Origin: Nanobdellota archaeon | GTDB lineage: Archaea; Nanobdellota; Nanobdellia; Pacearchaeales; GW2011-AR1 | Length of the DNA stretch: 11,121 nt | Direction of reading: 5' to 3' | Assembly: GCA_018816205.1 (NCBI GenBank) | Contig: JAHIWJ010000074.1 | Location: forward strand, 1-11,121 | Shown here: positions 1 through 5,737 of the stretch, one piece after another | How the letters are laid out: each line of letters begins with the position of its first letter | Numbering within the stretch: the first letter of the stretch is position 1 | Position numbers and translations under genes: made by a program | Notes under the pieces: generated by a model | The model's input: only the letters and a program-made list of their open reading frames with translations | What the model was told of the DNA's origin: nothing | Database searches by the model: none

Positions 1-443
1 CTCCAAAAAGGCTCATTAGGTCTCGTAGTAAGAAGCCTTCCCGCCGCAACATCAGCATCTTTCAGAAGAGTAATATCTCCTGCACCAATATCTAACTCAT
101 ATGGCTGACCATCCACAAAAAATAAAGTTGTTGCGTCAAGATGCAACTTTCTCTTTTTTCCTGCAACAAAATCCTCGGCAGCCCCTTGCCCAGTATAAAG
201 TCTCAACGCAGCGCCCAAACCCTTACCATGCAAATACACTGTCGCAAGAGCTGCAGTATCAATGCAAGGCACACAAACATTAACCTCCCCAGAAGCAACT
301 ATCTGATCATAAGAGCGCCTTCTCCAGAAAGCCCCCATTTGCTCAGGTGTCCAGGGCACGAACCGAACACTGTCAATTACATGATTAGCAACCTCAACAG
401 CCATTCTTCTCGCGTTCTCAGGAAATTCCTCCCAAATATTCAT
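1..443 (-). CDS. Transglutaminase-like protein, partial (C-terminus off window)
   Basis: An open frame of 147 codons runs on the minus strand from ATG at 443 off the left edge; the C-terminus is missing. I do not recognise a named family. The order of residues resembles the transglutaminase/papain-like core: a Cys at the start of a helix (C60 in VCVPCIDTAALATVYL, residues 56-71, followed by a Gly-rich turn), then H101 in KLHLDATTLFFVDG and D118 in YELDIG. The Cys-to-His (41) and His-to-Asp (17) spacings suit that catalytic triad. No signal peptide or membrane helix is visible in the part present. A TATA-like element on the same strand at 464-472 lies 20 bp from the ATG, so it is probably transcribed separately from the upstream glycosidase, whose stop is only 31 bp away. 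The reading frame is well supported; the fold is a guess. Confidence 0.72.
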   Translation of the reverse strand, partial: MNIWEEFPENARRMAVEVANHVIDSVRFVPWTPEQMGAFWRRRSYDQIVASGEVNVCVPCIDTAALATVYLHGKGLGAALRLYTGQGAAEDFVAGKKRKLHLDATTLFFVDGQPYELDIGAGDITLLKDADVAAGRLLTTRPNEPFW

Positions 444-463
444 AAAAGTCCAGCAAGAATCCG

Positions 464-472
464 ATACTTAAA
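464..472 (-). promoter_or_regulatory. TATA element for the 443 gene
   Basis: Read on the minus strand the bases are TTTAAGTAT, with 20 bp between the element and the ATG at 443. This matches the TATA-to-start spacing of most other genes in the window and implies a leaderless mRNA. The element sits immediately after the stop codon of the upstream glycosidase gene. Confidence 0.5.
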
Positions 473-474
473 CC

Positions 475-1584
475 TTACGGAAGTAAGACCCTTTTTGCCT
501 TCAGACTCTCATGCGCCAGAAGATACGACCCAGCTTCCCACGTCTGCAACTTGTCTTTCTCAAGGACAGTATGCGTTATCGGGTGAATCCATTCCGGAAA
601 ACCCCACTTCACATCAGCTTCAGCGATCTTAGTCAAAGCATGCTCAGCTTCCTTGAACTTTTTCATCTTTATCAAAGCTAAAACATAAAATCCTCCAATA
701 AATCCCCAAACTCCTCCGTTAGAATACTGATTCGGCACGCCCGCCATGCAATCAAGGTAATAATCCTGCCAATGCTTGCTCTTTTTGTCAATCGGCGGAT
801 AGATATCTCTTATTGGATAGGGCTCAGCGATTTTGTTTTTCCGGATATATTCTAAAATCTTCTCTGCGCGAGCAGAGTCAGCCAACCCAAAAATAATCGC
901 CAGCAAATTCCCCAAAGTGTCAAACCAATCACTCAACTCTTTATACTGCCCATGATTTTTCCATCGATAAGCATAGTAATAACTCCCATTCCAAAGCCCA
1001 TCCTCCTGATTTTCATTGACCAGTTTCTTCAATGCCTCAGCCTCGCTCTTCCTTCCAGCCAGGTTCAAAGCATAATAATACAAGGCCTGAGTGTTTATTG
1101 TATGGCCATATCTCTGCGGAAAAGCGTCCTGCCAATCAGAAGTAGGCAACTGCGCAAGCATCCCAACTTCTCCAGGATCCTGACACGCCAGCCAGTTAAA
1201 CGCCTTCTTAATATTCATACTATATCGATTAAACAGTCGAGAATCATTAAACCTCATCTTGTAAATATAATGGCCTATGATAAACCATAAACTTGAGTCG
1301 ATAGTCTTAAAGTCAACATGCGGCTTTCTCTCGCTCCACTTGTCAACACAATTAGGAATCTGTCCGTTCTTGCTCTGATTCTCTCCAAGAGTTATCAAGC
1401 TTCTTGCAAAAACTCTCTTAAATCTCTCTCCGATTAAACTCGCCCCCAAAGAAGAAATCATGCTGTCTCTGCTCCAAACCGCATCATACCCGTCAATTCC
1501 GCCAGAAGCGTAAAACCCGTGCGGCGTGCTGACTTTCTCCAAAACTTCAATTGCCTTCTCGTAGCACTCTCTTTTTAAATCCAT
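475..1584 (-). CDS. (alpha/alpha)6-barrel glycoside hydrolase, GH100 / amylo-alpha-1,6-glucosidase-like
   Basis: A 369-residue single-domain protein, probably cytoplasmic since no signal peptide is seen. Conserved blocks of toroid glycosidases are present: YDAVWSRDS (33-41) with D40 as a likely general acid, GQIPNCVD (74-81), TIDSSLWFIIGHY (94-106), SDWQDAFPQRYG (149-160) with D150 and D153, NTQALYYYAL (164-173), and near the C-terminus QYSNGGVWGFIGGFYVLALI followed by a WEAGSYLLA helix. The invertase family GH100 and the debranching-type amylo-1,6-glucosidases share this pattern, and I cannot choose between sucrose, alpha-1,6-glucan or another alpha-glycoside. The length is typical of a stand-alone catalytic domain, without the N-terminal domain of true debranching enzymes. 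The start follows the stop of the upstream membrane-protein gene by one base, so translation is probably coupled. Carbohydrate genes elsewhere in the window suggest a role in internal glycan turnover. Confidence 0.88.
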   Translation of the reverse strand: MDLKRECYEKAIEVLEKVSTPHGFYASGGIDGYDAVWSRDSMISSLGASLIGERFKRVFARSLITLGENQSKNGQIPNCVDKWSERKPHVDFKTIDSSLWFIIGHYIYKMRFNDSRLFNRYSMNIKKAFNWLACQDPGEVGMLAQLPTSDWQDAFPQRYGHTINTQALYYYALNLAGRKSEAEALKKLVNENQEDGLWNGSYYYAYRWKNHGQYKELSDWFDTLGNLLAIIFGLADSARAEKILEYIRKNKIAEPYPIRDIYPPIDKKSKHWQDYYLDCMAGVPNQYSNGGVWGFIGGFYVLALIKMKKFKEAEHALTKIAEADVKWGFPEWIHPITHTVLEKDKLQTWEAGSYLLAHESLKAKRVLLP

Positions 1585-1585
1585 T

Positions 1586-1804
1586 TTAATCTCTCATTAC
1601 CCTAACAACACTGTGAAAGCCCCACCCCAACAAAAAACCAACAACAAGCGGAGCAAATATTACCAGAAACGCAGTCGGTTTTAACAAGCTAAATTCTCCG
1701 ACAACCGACAAAGCAACCAGCGTAAAATACGAAAGGACAAAACCCAGCACAAGGCCAATATAACTTCCGTGCATCTTAAACGGATGGTAACTATGTTTGC
1801 TCAT
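1586..1804 (-). CDS. Small membrane protein, two predicted helices
   Basis: A 72-residue protein of unknown family. A short polar, His-rich N-terminus (MSKHSYHPFKMHGS) precedes a hydrophobic segment at about residues 15-36 and a second at about 42-60; the C-terminus is short and basic (VVRVMRD). It has no recognisable catalytic motif. It is the first gene of a two-gene operon with the toroid glycosidase, separated by one base, and has its own TATA element at 1827-1834 on the minus strand, about 22 bp from the ATG. The good promoter spacing and tight coupling support a real gene, but the function is unknown. Confidence 0.75.
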   Translation of the reverse strand: MSKHSYHPFKMHGSYIGLVLGFVLSYFTLVALSVVGEFSLLKPTAFLVIFAPLVVGFLLGWGFHSVVRVMRD

Positions 1805-1837
1805 AACCTTTTTAATCCCCCCCTCAATTTAAACTTA
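1805..1837. promoter_or_regulatory. Compact divergent promoter, overlapping TATA elements
   Basis: Only 33 bp separate the two divergent start codons (1804 minus, 1838 plus). TTTTTAAT at 1809-1816 lies 21 bp from the plus-strand ATG, and GTTTAAAT read on the minus strand (1834-1827) lies about 22 bp from the minus-strand ATG. A C7 run (1817-1823) separates them. Each TATA element therefore lies next to the other gene's start, and the two initiation complexes could not assemble together. Confidence 0.55.
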
Positions 1838-2254
1838 ATGGTAAGGATAAATCTCATAAATCCGAAAAAATTAGCAGACCAGCATCTAGTTGCAGAATAC
1901 TTAGAAGTACTAATGCTTCTGGGATATGTCAGGAAAAACCCATCCATAGAAGCCATCCCGAAAAACTACTGCCTGGGCAGAGGCCATGTAAAATTCTTCA
2001 AAAACAAACTGCTATATCTAAAAAACAGACACAACCTAATAAAAAGCGAGATGAGCTCTCGCGGATTTGCGACAAATAAATCAATCTCACTAAAAAACTT
2101 CAAAAAAGAACTAAAAAACGACTGGAAACCAAAGAAACAGGATTATGAAACAATAAAATCTCGCCTAAGATTCAAAATCAACAAAAAACCAAACTACTAC
2201 AGATACTTCAGAGAGAAAAAAAGCAAAGATTTTTTCTTCAATTTGTTGAACTAA
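1838..2254 (+). CDS. Pyrimidine-dimer DNA glycosylase / AP lyase, T4 endonuclease V family
   Basis: This is a base-excision enzyme that cleaves the glycosidic bond at UV-induced dimers and then nicks the abasic site. Starting at 1838 it has 138 residues, the length of T4 endonuclease V, and aligns without gaps at the N-terminus: MVRINL, LADQHLVAEY (12-21) and catalytic E23. Further matches are GHVKFF, KLLYLKNRH, SRGF and a C-terminal aromatic patch NYYRYF corresponding to the T4 WYKYY segment. In T4 the nucleophile is the alpha-amino group of residue 2 after Met removal; here residue 2 is Val rather than Thr, still compatible with Met removal. The T4 DNA-contact residues R22 and R26 are Leu and Met here. 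A frame extending upstream to 1769 exists, but it would overlap the divergent gene, spoil the alignment and ignore the TATA at 1809-1816, so I reject it. Confidence 0.92.
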   Translation: MVRINLINPKKLADQHLVAEYLEVLMLLGYVRKNPSIEAIPKNYCLGRGHVKFFKNKLLYLKNRHNLIKSEMSSRGFATNKSISLKNFKKELKNDWKPKKQDYETIKSRLRFKINKKPNYYRYFREKKSKDFFFNLLN

Positions 2255-2264
2255 ACCAAAATAC

Positions 2265-2273
2265 TTTTATAAA
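2265..2273 (+). promoter_or_regulatory. TATA element for the first GH130 gene
   Basis: TTTTATAAA lies in the 44-bp gap after the glycosylase gene, with 25 bp between it and the ATG at 2299. The distance suits a leaderless or nearly leaderless transcript. Confidence 0.55.
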
Positions 2274-2298
2274 CTCCTGATTCCTAAATTTAAGAAAG

Positions 2299-3384
2299 AT
2301 GGTGCCAGAACCAACTCTCCTCCTCAGCCCGAAGGATGTCGAACCTTCCTTTCCAGATTGGGAAGTGAAAGGCATCCTAAATCCTGCAGGCATAAGGGCC
2401 CCCAACGGCAAAATAATCCTCTATTCAAGAATAGCTGAAGCACCAGCATACAAAGACAAAAAATATTTGAAATGTCCAGTGATTGTTTCAGAGAAAGAAT
2501 ATGAAACCTCTTCTGAAAAAGTGCACAAAAGAGCTATAGTCCGAATAGACCCGAACAATCCGCACGTGATTTTCATGAAAGACAAGTTATGCAAATTAAC
2601 AACCATTTCTCATTTAAGGAGAGTTGTCCTTGACGAATCTGGTTACAATGTTGAGAGTATTGACCCTTATCCGACCTTTGTCGGTCACCCAGGAGACAGC
2701 GAATACGGCGTAGAAGACGGAAGGATAACCAAAATCGGCAACGTCTACTACATGACCTACGTTGCGATTTCAGAGCTAAACGGAGTTTCAACATACCTGG
2801 CAGAATCAACAGACCTAGTAAACTGGAAAAGAAGAGGTCTGATTTTTCAAGAACAAAACAAGGACGCAGTACTTTTCCCGGAGAAAATAAATAACCTTTA
2901 CATCGCACTAAACCGCCCGGAAAGTTCATTCGTCTTCTCAAAGTCCAACATTTGGATTTCTCACTCCCCAGATATGGTTTTTTGGGGCAAAGAGCGTTCA
3001 TTAATTAACACTAGAAAGGGCTCGTGGGAATCAGAAAGAAACGGCGCCGGGCCGCCGCCAATAAAAACCAAGGAGGGCTGGCTGGTCATTTACCATGGCG
3101 TTTGTTTGAAAAAAAGGCGGGCATACTACAGCGCCGGGGCAGTCCTGCTGGATTTGAAAAATCCGGAGAAAATTTTAGCAAGGACTCCTAAAAATAAGCC
3201 GCTTCTTGTTCCTTCAGATAAACTCGAAAAAAAAGGGTTCATAGACAATGTCGTATTCCCAACTGCAGCAATCCCTACAAAAAAAGGAAACGAACTTCTA
3301 ATTTACTCTGGCGGCGCAGACAGCATCATCAGCGTTAGAAAAATGTCTCTTGAAGAAATCTTTTTGAATATGGAACCAGTATAA
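2299..3384 (+). CDS. GH130 family mannoside phosphorylase/mannosidase
   Basis: A 361-residue five-bladed beta-propeller of family GH130, whose members phosphorolyse or hydrolyse beta-mannosides (beta-1,2-mannobiose, beta-1,4-mannosyl-glucose and others). Visible family blocks: NPAGI (28-32), GVEDGRIT (137-144) with catalytic D140, KDAVLFPEKI (188-197), NRPE (205-208), GAGPPPI (249-255), YHGV (265-268), a YSAGAVLLDL blade strand, and VVFPTAAI near the C-terminus. R206 and H266 correspond to residues that contact phosphate in characterised GH130 phosphorylases, so I lean towards a phosphorylase, but linkage and acceptor cannot be read. Gly replaces the usual Pro of the EDPR motif. No signal peptide is seen, so the substrate is probably cytoplasmic. 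The GT4 gene follows 32 bp downstream with its own promoter. Confidence 0.9.
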   Translation: MVPEPTLLLSPKDVEPSFPDWEVKGILNPAGIRAPNGKIILYSRIAEAPAYKDKKYLKCPVIVSEKEYETSSEKVHKRAIVRIDPNNPHVIFMKDKLCKLTTISHLRRVVLDESGYNVESIDPYPTFVGHPGDSEYGVEDGRITKIGNVYYMTYVAISELNGVSTYLAESTDLVNWKRRGLIFQEQNKDAVLFPEKINNLYIALNRPESSFVFSKSNIWISHSPDMVFWGKERSLINTRKGSWESERNGAGPPPIKTKEGWLVIYHGVCLKKRRAYYSAGAVLLDLKNPEKILARTPKNKPLLVPSDKLEKKGFIDNVVFPTAAIPTKKGNELLIYSGGADSIISVRKMSLEEIFLNMEPV

Positions 3385-3387
3385 ATG

Positions 3388-3395
3388 TTTAAATA
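3388..3395 (+). promoter_or_regulatory. TATA element for the GT4 gene
   Basis: TTTAAATA lies 3 bp after the stop of the GH130 gene, with 21 bp to the ATG at 3417. No Shine-Dalgarno sequence precedes the ATG, which supports a leaderless message. Confidence 0.6.
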
Positions 3396-3416
3396 ACTCT
3401 CGGCTTTCGCACATTC

Positions 3417-4553
3417 ATGAAACTCCTAGCCCTTTACCCCTACCCAAGAAGTATCGACAGCATAAGCCTGCAAGGCCACTATCTCGTAAAAGGACTGAAA
3501 GAGCTTGGCCACGAGGTAATGTCCTGCGACCGAAACAACGACAACGAAAAGAAAAAAATTTACGAAACTTTCCGTCCAGATGTTATCATCGGAATAGGCT
3601 GTTGGAGAAATCTCCCAGAAACAGTTCTTCACCCCAATTCTTTTGGAATTCTCGCAGTTCCTTGGTTCAACGCAAACGGCTGGGTAGCCAACTACCACAA
3701 AGAATTAAACTCTCTGCCATTACTAGCAGCAACAAGCAACTGGGTAAAGTCAACCTACACTCGCGACGGCATAAAACCCGACAATATTCATGTCTGCCCG
3801 GTAGGTTACGACCCGGAAATTTTCTTCCCTCAAATAGACCGACAAAAAATAAACCCAATCAGAAAAAATCTCAGCATAAAAGAAGACGAAGTAATGATTT
3901 TAACAGTCGGCGGCGACGTCACAAGCAAAGGCGCGCAAGAGATGATTAAGGCCTTAGCTAAAGTCAACAAGCAATTCAAAAACTGGAAATACGTTCTTAA
4001 AACCCTTCCGACTTTCTCAGCCTACGACCATGGCAAAAACGAAATCAGACTAATAGAATCTCTTGGTCTGGACAAGGATAAAATAATATACGTCCGCGAG
4101 GACTACTTCCCAGACAAAATGGCTGAACTAACGCAGGCCTGCGATATTTATGCCGCCCCTTCAAGGTTAGAAGGTTTTGGTATGCCCCAAGTCGAAGCAA
4201 TGGCCTGCGCCAAGCCAGTAATATCAATAAATGTCGGCGGCCCGCGAGATACAATACTCCACGGCAAAACCGGCTTCCTCGCCGACGTTGCCTACGAGCT
4301 AAAACTAAACAAGGAACTTGCAACAAAAGCCATGGGCTTCGACCAGGAAAAGATGATAGAATTCCCAATTCCCAAAACCTTCGAATACCATGCAGATATA
4401 GACCAGCTCGCAGATTTCACATTAAAACTCTGCCTCGACAAACACCTTCGAGATCAGATGGGCAAGGCAGCAGCCCAGCACGCTTTGGAAAATTTTCATT
4501 ACAAAACCGTCGCACAGAGAATGGTTAATTTAATTCAGGAAAAATTATTCTAA
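3417..4553 (+). CDS. GT4 family glycosyltransferase (GT-B fold)
   Basis: A 378-residue retaining glycosyltransferase with two Rossmann-like halves. The N-terminal acceptor half contains SLQGHYLVKGLKELGHEV (17-34) and VPWFNANGWVANY (81-93). The donor half begins at about residue 158 with LTVGGDVTSKGAQE (162-175). The EX7E motif is intact in RLEGFGMPQVEAMAC (E252 and E260), followed by a GGPRDTILHGKTGF loop that binds the nucleotide diphosphate in GT4 enzymes. The protein is soluble, without membrane helices. The sugar donor cannot be read, but the neighbouring GH130 genes and the GMP/PMI-type cupin make GDP-mannose plausible. The last 9 bp overlap the end of the convergent phosphatase gene. 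I recall close relatives next to GH130 genes in bacteria; this is memory, not a search. Confidence 0.93.
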   Translation: MKLLALYPYPRSIDSISLQGHYLVKGLKELGHEVMSCDRNNDNEKKKIYETFRPDVIIGIGCWRNLPETVLHPNSFGILAVPWFNANGWVANYHKELNSLPLLAATSNWVKSTYTRDGIKPDNIHVCPVGYDPEIFFPQIDRQKINPIRKNLSIKEDEVMILTVGGDVTSKGAQEMIKALAKVNKQFKNWKYVLKTLPTFSAYDHGKNEIRLIESLGLDKDKIIYVREDYFPDKMAELTQACDIYAAPSRLEGFGMPQVEAMACAKPVISINVGGPRDTILHGKTGFLADVAYELKLNKELATKAMGFDQEKMIEFPIPKTFEYHADIDQLADFTLKLCLDKHLRDQMGKAAAQHALENFHYKTVAQRMVNLIQEKLF

Positions 4554-5090
4554 CTTATATTCCCAACCAGGCCGCCAAGCTTTCCCCTTTCTCCAATCCT
4601 CGGCAAAAGCTTCTTCCCAGCTCTTTCCCTTAAGCAAAACGTCCAGAGCAAGTTGTGGCGCCTTATGCGCAACAATAGCAACTCTTTTGCCATCATAATT
4701 TTTCTTTAGAAAATCCAAAAAATCTTTAATCCTCGCTTTTACATCTTCATAACTCTCACCGTTTGGAAATCTCTCGTAAATACACTTTTCCTGCATAGGT
4801 TCAACAATTTCAGAGAACTTCCCATTATAATCTCCATAATTACACTCCCTAAGTCTTTTATCCTGCTTAATTGGAAATTTTACCTTAAAACTTATTTTTG
4901 CAGAATCAACAGCCCTCTTTAAGTCAGAGCAAAAAACAACATCAAACTTCTTCTTCCCAATTTGTTTTGGTAATTCTTCCGACTGCTTAATTCCCAGTTC
5001 CGAAAGTTCAACATCTTTCCATCCAGAAGAAATATCTTTCTGATTATCCGTTGTCGTTCCATGAACAAAGTAAGTTATTTTCACAACCAT
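4545..5090 (-). CDS. Histidine phosphatase (phosphoglycerate mutase-like) with VHG motif
   Basis: A 181-residue protein of the histidine phosphatase superfamily, which removes or transfers phosphate through a phospho-histidine. The N-terminal motif reads FVHGTT instead of the usual RHGET: catalytic H10 is kept but the preceding phosphate-binding Arg is V9. The other pocket residues are present: R59 in SDLKRA, E82 in RECNYGDYNG and the second His, H142, in VAHKAPQLAL. The GW-DVELSELGIKQSE block (23-37) is typical. The substrate is unknown. The gene starts one base after the stop of the isochorismatase-like gene and is probably translationally coupled to it. Its last 9 bp overlap the end of the convergent GT4 gene. 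Given the lost Arg, a changed substrate or reduced activity is possible. Confidence 0.88.
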   Translation of the reverse strand: MVVKITYFVHGTTTDNQKDISSGWKDVELSELGIKQSEELPKQIGKKKFDVVFCSDLKRAVDSAKISFKVKFPIKQDKRLRECNYGDYNGKFSEIVEPMQEKCIYERFPNGESYEDVKARIKDFLDFLKKNYDGKRVAIVAHKAPQLALDVLLKGKSWEEAFAEDWRKGKAWRPGWEYKLE

Positions 5091-5091
5091 C

Positions 5092-5703
5092 TTATTTGCC
5101 TAGAACCTCTTGCAATTCTTCCCACGAAGTCCTCTCAGCCCAATTAGTAAACGGCGGATTAGTTAAAATCATCTCTTTCTCTTTTTCATCGCCAGAATAA
5201 GTCCCAACTCCTTCCGCAAGGATTTTAACCTTGTAACCTCTCCAACTCAATTCTTGAGCAGTGCAAAAGACACAACAATCAGAGGTCAAGCCTATAAGAA
5301 TTACTGCATCGAGGTCTTCTGGTTTTCCCACAACATCATCCAACCAACTAGTAAATGCCTGTGGATTTTGGTAAGGTAACCCTGGCTTCTTGTCAGGATA
5401 TCCAATGTTTTCTCTAACCCAAATAGGGGAATTCATGCATTTGATCCACACAGGTTTTAACTTGATGTCCTCAGGAATCTCAGATTCATAACCCCACTCG
5501 CCAGCCCTACAACTATCATCTGGATCAGCCGGCCTTGGTAAACGATAGTCAGAGATTATCTCAGCTACTTTTATTTGGTTTTCCTTGAGAAAAGGTATCA
5601 AAGTCTTCTTGATAAAATCAACATTTCTCCTAAACTTGTAGTGTTTACCTCTTTTATCGCTAAAATCTTTCTGAAAATCAACAGATATCATCTTCACAAC
5701 CAT
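5092..5703 (-). CDS. Isochorismatase-like cysteine hydrolase (nicotinamidase-related)
   Basis: A 203-residue member of the isochorismatase-like fold, which includes nicotinamidases and other amidohydrolases acting through an Asp-Lys-Cys triad. D9 in SVDFQKDF and C144 in LTSDCCVFCTAQEL (139-152) are clear; K88 in WIKCMNS is the likely Lys. The strand after the nucleophile (GYKVKILAEGVGTYSGD) is standard for the family. Residues 60-115 form an insertion rich in Pro, Asp and Trp, which may set the substrate. The start at 5703 is favoured over the Met at 5691 because a TATA element sits 21 bp upstream of it. It is first in a two-gene operon with the histidine phosphatase. Nicotinamide salvage is possible, but no other NAD gene is nearby. 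Confidence 0.86.
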   Translation of the reverse strand: MVVKMISVDFQKDFSDKRGKHYKFRRNVDFIKKTLIPFLKENQIKVAEIISDYRLPRPADPDDSCRAGEWGYESEIPEDIKLKPVWIKCMNSPIWVRENIGYPDKKPGLPYQNPQAFTSWLDDVVGKPEDLDAVILIGLTSDCCVFCTAQELSWRGYKVKILAEGVGTYSGDEKEKEMILTNPPFTNWAERTSWEELQEVLGK

Positions 5704-5724
5704 CTCACAAAGAAAATACCTTAG

Positions 5725-5732
5725 ATTATAAT
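5725..5732 (-). promoter_or_regulatory. TATA element for the isochorismatase/phosphatase operon
   Basis: ATTATAAT, a palindrome, lies in the 34-bp gap between this operon and the stop of the upstream GT4 fusion gene, with 21 bp to the ATG at 5703. Confidence 0.55.
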
Positions 5733-5737
5733 GTTTT

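Noticed and set aside
141..632. Plus-strand open frame of 163 codons
   Set aside because: It lies antisense to two better-supported minus-strand genes, has low-complexity Ser/Pro/His composition, no domain and no TATA element at the right distance.
1769..1837. Upstream extension of the endonuclease V homologue
   Set aside because: It would add 23 residues not found in the family, overlap the divergent gene and place the start before the TATA element.
2573..3001. Minus-strand open frame of 142 codons
   Set aside because: It is antisense to the GH130 gene, whose conserved blocks cover the whole span; the Arg/Leu/Ser-rich composition is typical of a shadow frame.
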